A stretch of DNA of 29,453 nt, from contig MU657166.1 in assembly GCA_026770575.1 (NCBI GenBank), forward strand, positions 1,242,835 through 1,272,287, written 5' to 3'. The stretch's first letter is position 1. Each line of letters starts with the position of its first letter. This document shows positions 20,899 to 29,371 of this stretch, piece by piece. The notes beneath the pieces are model-generated. The model worked only from the letters and a program-made list of their open reading frames with translations. It was not told where the DNA came from and ran no database searches. Source of the stretch: Pelagophyceae sp. CCMP2097. Taxonomy: Eukaryota; Sar; Pelagophyceae. A program made the translations under genes and the position numbers.

Positions 20899-21379
20899 GC
20901 CGGAGCGGCCGCCCCGGCTGGTGCGGCGGCGCTCGCGTGTGCACTCCTCGTCGCCGCATCGCGCGGCGCGCTGTGTTCTGACACCATTGGTGGCCGTGCC
21001 CGGCTGCCGCACGCGCCTCGGCGCAGTGTTCCACGACCGCGACTCGGACGGCGTCCCCGAGGCCGGCGTGCGGCTGCCTGACTCGGACGGCCCCTGGACC
21101 GACGTCTCTATCTTCGGACCACGCCGCCGCACACGACGGAGCGAAGACGCCGCGCTCGCGCTCCCCGAGCAGAGGTGGGACCGCCTCGGGGCCTGTTCGC
21201 CTCGCAAGAAGCGGCGGTGCGATCGAGCACCACCAGGCCAATCATACAACTTTCAAGCGGGCCCGAGTCGAGATCGCTCCCGGGGTATAAGCACTGCCTC
21301 CTCGCATACGAGGACGTCGCGAGCCTGAGATTCGGTCGATAGCAGAGCAACTTGAATCCATTTTTAGGGCCCGAAGGCA
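20899..21379 (+). other. 3' flank of the MsrA-like gene, possibly with a further exon
   Basis: The stretch 20990-21130 is alignable with 13910-14060. Read in one frame it gives FHDRDSDGVPEAGV and LPDSDGPWTDVSIFGP, and indels between the two copies are multiples of three, hinting at coding. No acceptor in the right phase was found. Confidence 0.35.
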
Positions 21380-21640
21380 ATCGGTGACACCTCCGTCGTC
21401 CTAATTGAAATCGGTGACGCGACTTTGATCTTAAATCAAATCGGTGTCACGGTCGCAGCCTTTAATGGTAATCGGTGCCGCCGATTGCGTTTATATCGTC
21501 GTTGGTGTCACGTACATTGGCATAAACCCAATAGGTGGCACCGCCCCGTTTTCTTTATTGCTATCGGTGGCACCTGGTCTGTCAAAAGCGTAACGACGCC
21601 ACGGTGACGTGCGTATATGAAATCGGTGACGCCGCCAGCC
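21380..21640 (+). repeat. Left array of about 30-bp repeats
   Basis: The core TCGGTG (or one mismatch) starts at 21381, 21411, 21441, 21472, 21502, 21532, 21564, 21601 and 21623, that is every 30-31 bp with slight drift in the last three. Only about 12-16 bp per unit are conserved and the rest varies. Confidence 0.85.
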
Positions 21641-21853
21641 TTTAAAAGGCTCTTGCCGCAGCTTGTCCTTGCGCGCCTTGTCGGTGGCTTGCTTGGCGGC
21701 CCGCTTCTGCTCGTCCGTCTTGACGGTCTTCTTGGGCAGCTTGGCGCGGAGCGCCGCGGCGTCGTCATCGAGGAAGCTGAAGTCCGAACAGTAGGAACCG
21801 TCCGAACCGTCCGCCAAGGCGCGGAACGCGTCAACGTCCGTTGACGCGGCCAT
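21491..21853 (-). CDS. Captured coding fragment inside the repeat element
   Basis: From the ATG at 21853 the frame gives about 120 aa. The first 70 residues (MAASTDVDAFRALADGSDGS, then SFLDDDAAALRAKLPKKTVK, a basic Lys/Arg/Ala helix, KARKDKLRQEPFKGW) have the GC3-rich codon use of host genes. The rest is translated repeat array and is unlikely to be functional. No domain is recognised. It may be the first exon of a host or transposon gene caught by the element. Confidence 0.4.
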   Translation of the reverse strand: MAASTDVDAFRALADGSDGSYCSDFSFLDDDAAALRAKLPKKTVKTDEQKRAAKQATDKARKDKLRQEPFKGWRRHRFHIRTSPWRRYAFDRPGATDSNKENGAVPPIGFMPMYVTPTTI

Positions 21854-21900
21854 TGCGCGAGGGTCAGTCACTTTTTGAACGCCCTCGCTGAAGCCTCAGC

Positions 21901-22182
21901 GCCGCCGATTACCTTTAATACCCTGAGGGGCGTCACCGATTACCTTTAATACCCTGAGTGGCGTCACCGATTACCTTTAATACCCTCAGGGCGTCACCGA
22001 TTACCTTTAATACCCTTAGGGCGTCACCGATTACTTTTAGTACCAAGAGGAGCGTCACCGATGACCTTTAAAGTAGTCGGAGTGCGTCTTATTTATATTA
22101 TTCTCGGCGTGGTGTCACCGTTTTGATTTGATTTTATTAGGGTGTCACCCATTTCATTTAGGACGACGGAGGTGACACCGAT
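21901..22182 (-). repeat. Right array of about 30-bp repeats, inverted
   Basis: Units of the form GCGTCACCGATTACCTTTAA plus about ten bases recur with CCG cores at 21905, 21936, 21967, 21997, 22027, 22058, 22118, 22148 and 22178. The gap of 60 holds one degenerate unit. The inner four units are nearly identical, the outer ones diverged. Confidence 0.88.
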
Positions 22183-22218
22183 GGCCGATTAACTCTTTTT
22201 ATTATTTAAAAAATAAAT

Positions 22219-22245
22219 GCTCGCTGAATTTTTAGTTCAGCGAGC
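22219..22245. repeat. Perfect 10-bp hairpin
   Basis: GCTCGCTGAA (22219-22228) and TTCAGCGAGC (22236-22245) form a perfect stem with a 7-nt loop, between the repeat element and the next gene. Confidence 0.8.
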
Positions 22246-22316
22246 AAGGCCGACGTGCACGTGCGTGCGCACCACCGTCGCGACCCAACGAACACCGTCG
22301 CAGTCGAGGGAGTACC

Positions 22317-22986
22317 ATGGAGCCGTCGGGCGCCGAGGTGCGCTCTTGGTCTCGGGCTGTCCGGCTTTTCGCGGTGCTGATGCTCTTTCCCTTTACCGAG
22401 GCGCTGGCCGTGCCCACGACGCGGACCGTTTCGTCGGCGAGCGGCGAGGTGATCACAGTCGAGGGCTTCCAGCAGGTCCTCTTCATCGAGACGGGCTGGG
22501 GCGCGGTGCGTAGCCGCATAAAGTCCGGGCCGCCTCCAGGCGCGCGTCCCGCATCGCGCGACTCAGGACCAGCACGGCCAGAACGCGACCAAGGCGTGCG
22601 TGCGCGCGGCGCGGAACGCGATCGAGTTCAACTCGATTCCGTCGATTGGCAAGATCGTCCCGGGCGGCTACGAGAACATGCTCCTCAGAATACAGGTCCG
22701 CCCGCGCCGCCCGCGCCGCGGAGACCTTTGCGGTTTAGATCGCGCTGCCCGAGGCGTACCACGGCGCCGTCGATTTGGACCAGGTCCGGAGCGTGTTTCC
22801 GTACGGCCGAATCATCTCATGCGAGCTGCAAACGGGTGAGCTGCAGACGGGTGCGGCCCCGCTACCGCCGGGGGACGCCCGCGCTTAGGCGGGGCTCTCT
22901 TTTCGAGCGGCATCGCGCTCGAGGCCATGGGCGACACGTCGGATGCCATGATCATCGCCATCGTCGGGGTCACCGTCGGATACTAA
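22317..22986 (+). CDS. Lin0512-family protein with N-terminal signal sequence
   Basis: Exons 22317..22505, 22567..22695, 22739..22835 and 22889..22986 (introns 61, 43 and 53 nt) give 170 aa. The mature part matches the Lin0512 family known from bacteria: FIETGWGADQHGQNATKACV at the first junction, ARNAIEFNSIPSIGKIVPGG, the valley IALPEAYHGAVDLDQV, and the C-terminal GIALEAMGDTSDAMIIAIVG ending VTVGY. No biochemical function is known to me for the family. The N terminus has a hydrophobic segment (LFAVLMLFPFTEALA), so the protein is probably exported or sent to an organelle. Domain completeness and clean splice phases suggest an active gene, perhaps of bacterial origin. Confidence 0.9.
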
Positions 22987-23328
22987 CCGTCGGACTCACT
23001 CAGATACGAGTGGGTGTCAGATACGAACACGGTCGAGGATTCGAGAGGCACTTTGAGCGCCTGCATCCCCTTGGCAGGTGTGGACCCCATCGTGACCTTT
23101 TTATAAACATTCGCTCGATTGAATCAGCCTTTGAGAGAAGGGTCGTGGGTACCCGCGGGTCAGGACCTCGGGAGAAGGGACGAGCTTGGGACCCGAGCCT
23201 CGTGGGACGTCCAACTTTTCATCGCTAATTTAACGGTCCTTTGACGCGTTCGAAATCGGTGTCAAGTTCGTTCCTAGGCCTCCTTTGCTCGGAGGTTCGG
23301 CAATCGAACGCGGCTTGGCGCGGGCTGC
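22987..23328. other. Intergenic region before the CW-domain gene
   Basis: No gene or repeat is seen. It presumably contains the downstream gene's promoter. Confidence 0.4.
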
Positions 23329-26300
23329 ATGTCGCCGGGCGGCCTCGGGCCGGGCGGCGACGTCTCTGCCCTATCTTCGACGCGTCTGTCTTGGGCCCGC
23401 GCCCTCGAGCCCGGTCGAAGAGTAAGAGTGCTCTACGAGCAGCGGCGCAACACCAAGGCCGGCGCGGCGTGGGCCGACGCGCGCGTCCTCGGGCGCACGG
23501 CCGGCGGCGGGTTTGAGGTACTGTTCGATGACGGAACGAATGATTTCGTGCCTGCTTTCGACTGCGAGCGACGCCTCGCGTCGTGCGGCGGCGCCCCCGA
23601 CGCGGTAGCGGGGCCGCTCTTCGCTCTATACGACGTCGGCGAGAAGCTCGAGGTCCACTTCGAGACGTATACTGCGTTGGACTTTGAGGAGGGCTGGTAC
23701 GACGCGACTGTGACCGCGCACGGCGAAAACCCGCGTCCAAACCCGCGTCCAAAACCCACGTCACCTTTGCGAATAGGCCACAAGGGCGGCGTCGTCGTGC
23801 GCTACTTTGATGGGTTTGTCGATTTCATACCTCGCGCCGACCTCTGCCGCCGAGCGAGGCCCGCCGCCGCCACGGTGTCGCAGGCCGCGGGCCGCGGCGC
23901 CCGAATCGCAAACGCAAATTCCTGGGCCACATCCAACGCAAATTCCAACGCGAAGAAGCAGGAAGCCCCGAAAGCCAAGCCCAAGCCGGAGGCCAAGCCC
24001 AAGAAGGCGGCGCCAAAGGTGACTTCGCCCAAGGTGGCCCCGCCCAAGGTGGCCCCGCCCAAGGTGGCCCAGCCGCCCAAGGCGGCCCCGCCCAAGTTGA
24101 ATGGCCGGTCCAAGGCGCCCAAGGCGGCGGTTTTGGTTGGCCCGCGCAGCTCGCCCGCGAAGGACCGCGCGCCGGAGCGCTGGGTCCAGTGCGAGAGCTG
24201 CTCCAAGTGGCGAGGCATGCCGCGCGGAAGCGACGTGGACGCGGACCGAGGGTGGGAGTGCTTCATGGTTGGCGGTTCCACGGACTGCGAGACGCCGCAG
24301 CGGCCCATGCCGCCAGGCGCTGCAGAAGCGCCGGCGGCGAAGCGGCCGCTGCCGAAGCTCGCGCCTCCAAAGAAGCCTCCAAAGAAGCCTCGACAGAAAG
24401 GGCCTCCAAAAAAGGCAGTGAAAAGAGACCGGCCGACCGAATGGGGCTCGAAGCACAAGGCCGCTGCGGTGGCGCCGCCGCCGCCGCCGCAGCCGACGGT
24501 GCTCATCCTGTCTTGGGCGCAGTGCGTTTTGTTTTGCGGCGAATTCGGCTTTTGCGGGACGGGTGGGACGGTGGGGCGGGACGGTGCAGGATAGGTGCGA
24601 CGCGTGCCACAAGTGGCGCATCCTCGGCGCGCACGACGCGGCCGTCGACGGCCGGCGCGACTGGTTCTGCGCCATGCGAGATTCGCACACGACGTGCGCC
24701 ACTCCAGACGAAGCTTCGGAAGACGACACGGCGCAGCGCGACGTCGACCTCCTCATCTCCGTGAGCACCGCCATTCCGCCAAAGCCAAAGCGCCGACCCG
24801 CGGGCTTCGGCATGGGCGATGCGCGCATCGGCAACGCGCCTTTCTTCGCCGCGCCGGCCCGGTCGCCCGGCGCCGACAGGGCGAGGGACAAGCCGAGGGA
24901 CAAGCCGGGGTCCAAGCGTGCCAAGCAGTCCAAGCACCGCGCTTCCGCGCCCGCGTCGCCCCCCGCGAAGCGCCCGCGCACCGATTCTTTCCCCGCGGCC
25001 ACCGCGCCGTTCCTCGCGCCGCCCGCCGACACCATGGGCACGCCGCGCTTCCACGACGCGGCGCGCTTCCCCGACGCTGCGGACCAATTCGCCGACGACG
25101 GGTGGGCTGCCAGCCTGCGGAGCATCGGCGCGCCGAGCGGCCTCGACTTGGGCCGCGCCGGCTTACAAAGATGGGGCAGCACGGGAAGCCTCTTCGACAA
25201 CGTTAACCCGCGGACGCCGCGGAGCCACGCCGCTTCGCTGCTCCACGACGACATGGAAGAATTGGAGGACCCCGCGCACCGCCGCAGCGACGACGACGGC
25301 CAAAGTGGCCAGAGCGGCGAAGACGACGCGTTCATCAACGCCATCATCGGCGTCGCGGCGCCGCAGTCGAGCGTCGCCGCCGCGCGCGCGCGCGCGGAGC
25401 CGCCGAGGGAAACCGCCGCGCGCAGCCCGCCACAGCCGCCGCCGCGGCCCCCGCCAAGGCAAGCGCCGAGGCCGCCGCCGCCAAGACCGCCGACGCCCCT
25501 CGACTGGGCCGCGACCGAGCCGCCGCGGCGCGTAGACGACCGCCCACCGTCGCGCGACCGCCCGCCGCCGCACGACCGCCCGCCGAAGCGCTACGCACCC
25601 GTTGGCGACGGCTACGGCCCGCAATACGCGACTTTCTCCTCGGCCGACGGCTACGGCCAGCGCGGAGACGCATACCCACCGCGCCCCGAAGAGTACAAGC
25701 CGCCGCGCGCCGACGCGCACCCGGCGCCGCGCGCCGACACGTACGCACGTGCGCCGGCGCCGTACCAGCCGCGCGAAGCCGCGCCGGTGTACCAACCGCG
25801 TGAAGCCGCGCCGGTGGCTTACCAACCGCGCGAAGCCGCGCCGGTGGCTTACCAGGCGCGCGAAGCCGCGCCGGCGGCTTACCAGGCGCGCGAAGCCGCG
25901 CCGACAGCTTACCAACCGCGCGAAGCCGCGCCGGCGGCTTACCAGGCGCGCGAAACCGCGCCGGCGGCTTACCAGGCGCGCGAAACCGCGCCGGCGCCGC
26001 AGTACGCGCAGCTGGCACCACCCGCGTACGCCGACTACCAGGGCTATGCCGCGGAGCCGCCGCCGCCGGCCAGCGCGGCGGCGCCGGTCCTGTACAACGC
26101 ACCTGACCCAGCGCGGCACGCGGCGGCCGTGCGCGCGGCCGTCGGGCGCACGCCCGCCAGGCAAGCGCCTCTTGAGCAGGCGCCCGCCGGGCAGGCGCCT
26201 CCCAGGCGCGGGCGGCCGCCCGTCGACCACGCGCCATCGCGCGCCGCCGCGGCCGGCGGCGCCGCGGCGCCGTACGACCACTACCAGCAGATGCTTCACT

Positions 26301-26794
26301 ACCATGAGCTTTTACGCCGGCAGCAGCCGGCTGCGTTTACGCCGATGCAGGCGTTTCCCCAACCGTCGTATCCTCAACCAGCCTTTTCGCTGCCTCTGCA
26401 GGCTGGGCAGGCGCCGTGGTACCCGCCGTCCGCGGACGCGCGGCGGCGGCCGTCCCACTTGTCATTCCCTGCCGACGTCGCCTTCATCTCGCCCGAGCCG
26501 TCGGCTTCGCCGTCGTGGGCCGGCGGCGGCCGCGCGTACTACGGCGCTGCGGGCGGGTCGTACGGCGGGGCGTTCTACGGCGGCGACGCATTTGCGGCGC
26601 CGTTTCCGGCATCGTTTCAGGCACCGTTTCCGGCGCCGTTTGCGCAGCAACGGACGATAATGACCGCGCTCGCGCCTTCGTACATAACCGTCGACGAGGA
26701 CGGCCGTTTCGTCCCTCAGGCCGCGCTGGCCGCGCCGGCCGCGGACAACCCGGCGAGCACCGCGCCGCCGGGGCCCCCGGACGGCGCGGCCTGA
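23329..26794 (+). CDS. Chromatin-reader-like protein with Tudor-like and two CW zinc fingers
   Basis: Two exons (23329..24498 and 24590..26794, 91-nt intron, phase 0) give about 1124 aa. Two Tudor/Agenet-like units come first (GRRVRVLYEQRR...FEVLFDDGTNDFVP; LEVHFETYT...GWYDATV...VVVRYFDGFVDFIP). A Lys/Pro/Ala linker with PKVAP repeats follows. CW finger 1 has W285, C288, C291, W294, C311 and C320. CW finger 2 has C393, C396, W399, C417 and C426. CW domains typically read histone H3 lysine-4 methylation. The rest is disordered, Pro/Ala/Tyr-rich, with a decapeptide repeat near residues 780-860 and a low-complexity tail. The intron position is my best fit; the exact acceptor near CW finger 2 is less sure. 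Confidence 0.83.
25764..25997 (+). repeat. Decapeptide-coding tandem repeat
   Basis: About eight units of 27-30 bp encode AYQ(P/A)RE(A/T)AP(V/A/T) in the disordered part of the CW-domain protein. The unit length is in frame. Confidence 0.9.
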
Positions 26795-27089
26795 GTTGCC
26801 GCCGCGACGCACGAGCGACGCATGTTTGAAAGCGCCGTCCAACGCAGTTTGTCCAAAGGTTAATTTAATTCTTGCGATGCAGTGTCACATTCACATCACA
26901 GCCCCGAACGATTCGCCGTCGCCGTCGCACGGCGTCTGCGCTCAGTCCGAGTCCGAGTCGGAGTCGCCCAGAATCGCAAACGCATCGTCGCCACCTGGGG
27001 AGGGACAGTCGGCACCCACAGGGACTCTCCTCGGGGTGGGTTTTTCCAGGTACGCGCACCTTGGATCGTAATGGGCGGCGCGGCGCCGG
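26795..27089. other. Convergent spacer
   Basis: It lies between the 3' ends of the CW-domain gene and the TFIIIC gene. A GAGTCC/GAGTCG run near 26945 is the only local feature. Confidence 0.4.
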
Positions 27090-28743
27090 CTAAGACGAAG
27101 GGTTCCCTACGAGGCGAGGCTCTGTATCCGAGGGCGGCGCGTATACGGGGACGCCGCGTTTTGACGCCTCGTCGTCGGGCTCGTCGTCTGGTTCGTCGTT
27201 GCGCGGCGTGAGCGGCTCCGGTGGCGCATTCCTCGCGCGCTTGGTCGGCGACGCTTCTGCGGCGCAGGGGATGATAGCGGCGGTAAGGTCAGCCACAGCG
27301 GCCACGTCTAAGAATTCCTTCCACCCGAGGCAGCCGTCGCCGTCGGCGTTTGCGTCGAGAACTTCGGCGTCGAAGAGCGGCTTGACTGCCTCTTCGACGA
27401 ACTGCGAGGTGAACCATCCCGAGACATGGTCGCACCGCGCCAGCCGCGCAGCAGATAAAATGACGTTCCTAAGACGCAAATGACGTTCCTAAGACGCGCC
27501 GTTCTTGGACCGCCTCTCCCGGCGTTAAAGACGCACTGCGCGGCCTTATTTCGGAGGTCACAGAGCTGCATAGTCGCCGCTGCCTTTTTCTCCCCTCTGC
27601 GCGCGCTTTTCTCGTCGGTCGACGGCTTTAGACGTCTCACGTCAAAGACCTGCAGGAAGCGCGCGCGCGCGTCGGCGCGCACGTCGTAGCCGAAGCGCAC
27701 CCAGGTCCGCTTCCATGGGCCCGAGATGACTTCAAAGGCAACCAGAGGCAGAATCGATGAGACCTCGTTGCTCGACAGCGGCCGCAGAGCGCCGTCGCCG
27801 CCGCGGCGCGTCGCCACCTGCTCGACGAGGTACTCGGTCAAAGCGCGCCGCCTACGCGCGGCGGCGTCCGGCGCAGCTTTTATAATGTGCGTTCGATGCC
27901 TCTGCCGGGGGCGCGCGGGGCGCACCGCCAGACGGCGCGGCGCCGGAAGAGGTCGCGGATGTGGTTGAGGTGCCTCGTCAGCCGCGAGTCGAGGGCCGGG
28001 ATGAGCAACCGCGCCGTCGCCGTCGGCTGCAGCGGCGGCCTAGGGGGTCCGGGTGGGTTCGACTTGGATGAGGCTTGACGGCGGCGCGTCGGCAGCGGCA
28101 GCGGCTTTGTCGCACCGTTCGCCGTGCTTGAGCTTCTGGACGACGCCGAGGCTTCCGCCGCGGGCGTCTGACCAGTCTCCGAAGCCGTAGCCGTCGTGCG
28201 GCAGCACGGCGTGCGGCGCTCTGGAGAAGCGCAGCGGCACGGCCTCGTCGATCGCCGACGCGTTTGCGCGCCGCGTTTCGCCGTCGTCGGCGCGGTCCTC
28301 GGCGACCATAAAGTCGGCAACTGCATGATCGAAGACTCCTTGGTTCGCGACCAAGCCCAAGACGGCGCCCGAGACGACTTTCTTCCTTTTCTTCGACACT
28401 TTCAGCTCGACCAAGTAACACGGCATCGCGCTCGCCTGGATGTTTCCGACGACGGGATGCGAGTATCTGTTTGCAGGGCAGAGGTCCAGCAAGAGGCCGC
28501 ACCGCGCGCCGCCAAGCGCTGGCGCGAGCCTACCCAAAAAGCTCCGCCACAGTCCCGGCCCGGCCGCAGAGCCGCGCCGGCGCGCGCGGGTCTCCAGGCA
28601 CGCGCTTTCGAATCGTTGGACGCGGGCCAGTGCACTGCAGAGACGGCTTCCGCCCCACCGAACATTGATAACGCCTTGCGCTGCGATTCTTCGCTCTCGC
28701 CCACTTTGAGCGGCACCGTCACCGACGCAAAGTAGCCGCTCAT
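27090..28743 (-). CDS. GTF3C5: General transcription factor 3C subunit 5 (TFIIIC, tau95-like)
   Basis: This subunit of TFIIIC helps bind the A box of tRNA genes for RNA polymerase III. Five exons (28743..28602, 28518..28080, 28039..27926, 27851..27533, 27488..27090; introns 83, 40, 74 and 44 nt) give 470 aa, slightly short for the family. The N-terminal dimerisation-like part has GGAEAVSAVHWP and NRYSHPVVGN. The DNA-binding part has the hallmark LPLVAFEVISGPWKRTWVRF followed by GYDVRADARARFLQVFD, then MQLCDLRNKAAQ and HVSGWFTSQFVEE. The last exon adds an EF-hand-like loop (NADGDGCLGWKEF) and an acidic/Pro-rich tail, which I do not know from other TFIIIC5 proteins. Splice junctions were chosen from phase and homology; introns 2 and 4 are the least certain. 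Confidence 0.85.
27458..27497 (-). repeat. 20-nt tandem duplication carrying a splice acceptor
   Basis: AAATGACGTTCCTAAGACGC occurs twice in tandem, perfectly. On the minus strand each copy contains CTTAG followed by GAACGTC, so the TFIIIC5 gene has two equivalent acceptor sites 20 nt apart. Only the upstream one keeps frame. Confidence 0.85.
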
Positions 28744-28941
28744 CGAAGACGACGCGCGCGCACTACGAGCTTAGCTCCCTCTTAAAAAAGTTTACAAAAC
28801 CTCGTTTTCATCCACTAAATTTTGCCTTATTTTCGATGCAAGGAGTCTGCAAGTACAGAGCCGAAATCGTTTTTGTTTGAACTCCAAATCTGCAGGCCCA
28901 AGGTAGCTTTGGCGTCCTAGTGCGGCGGGCGGGGGCCGCCT

Positions 28942-29012
28942 CCGTTGGACCCTAAGGGCGTCATCGCTTCGTCTCCCGAGGCTCATCCGATAGAGCCCTT
29001 AGGGTCCAACGG
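28942..29012. repeat. Long perfect hairpin, copy 1
   Basis: CCGTTGGACCCTAAGGGC (28942-28959) and its exact reverse complement (28995-29012) form an 18-bp stem around a 35-nt loop. Confidence 0.9.
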
Positions 29013-29092
29013 GGCCGATGTCGGTCGCGCGTTAAGGCCTTTCCGGTATCGGCGCCTGCGCCGACACCCGGTGCGTCCCTCGGGGGCCGTCT

Positions 29093-29163
29093 CCGTTGGA
29101 CCCTAAGGGCTTCATCGCTTCGTCTCCCGGGGCCCATCCGATAGAGCCCTTAAGGTCAAACGA
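29093..29163. repeat. Long hairpin, copy 2 with decayed right arm
   Basis: It lies 151 bp after copy 1 with the same left arm (29093-29110) and a similar 35-nt loop. The right arm (29146-29163) has four changes that weaken the stem. Confidence 0.85.
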
Positions 29164-29371
29164 AGCCCTCGTCGTTGGCTCGTTTTCGCCTTTGCAGCGC
29201 GCGCGTGCGTCTTGCCGCATACCCCTGCGCCCACTGTGTCTCGAGGGGGATACCTCCTTCGCATGCTAGGGTCCCGGTCCATGGGGAGACCGGACTTCAA
29301 CCTATAGACACCTCAATCCCGTCTATACTTTGCAACGACGGCGTTCACACAGGCGGAGGCGGCGGCGCGGC

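Larger units (their letters stand above)
21380..22182. mobile_element. Non-autonomous DNA transposon-like element with inverted 30-bp arrays
   Basis: The ends are a perfect 25-bp inverted repeat (ATCGGTGACACCTCCGTCGT and five more bases; 21380-21404 and 22158-22182). Inside each end is an array of about nine units with a 30-31 bp period, built on GGTAATCGGTGACGCC, running inward in opposite orientations (21380-21640 and 21901-22182). The centre (about 21640-21900) is unique sequence with a minus-strand coding fragment. No transposase is present. Terminal plus subterminal repeats of this kind are known from CACTA/Spm, Mutator and hAT elements as transposase-binding regions, but I cannot assign a superfamily. 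A target-site duplication is not convincing (AGGCA left, GGCCG right). Confidence 0.75.
28744..29371. other. Intergenic region with two long hairpins
   Basis: Upstream of the TFIIIC5 gene the first 150 bp are AT-rich, probably its promoter. The rest holds a tandemly duplicated hairpin unit (listed separately) and no convincing gene. Confidence 0.5.

Noticed and set aside
20014..21249. Minus-strand frame of 411 codons
   Set aside because: Antisense to the MsrA-like gene. Its conservation at 13421-14521 is explained by the DNA duplication itself.
21380..22182. CRISPR array
   Set aside because: The spacing is regular, but the conserved core is short, spacers are not distinct unique sequences, the arrays are inverted around a centre with matched terminal repeats, and the genome is eukaryotic.
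23761..25347. Long minus-strand frame of 528 codons
   Set aside because: It lies antisense to the well-supported CW-domain gene; long antisense frames are expected in GC3-rich coding DNA.
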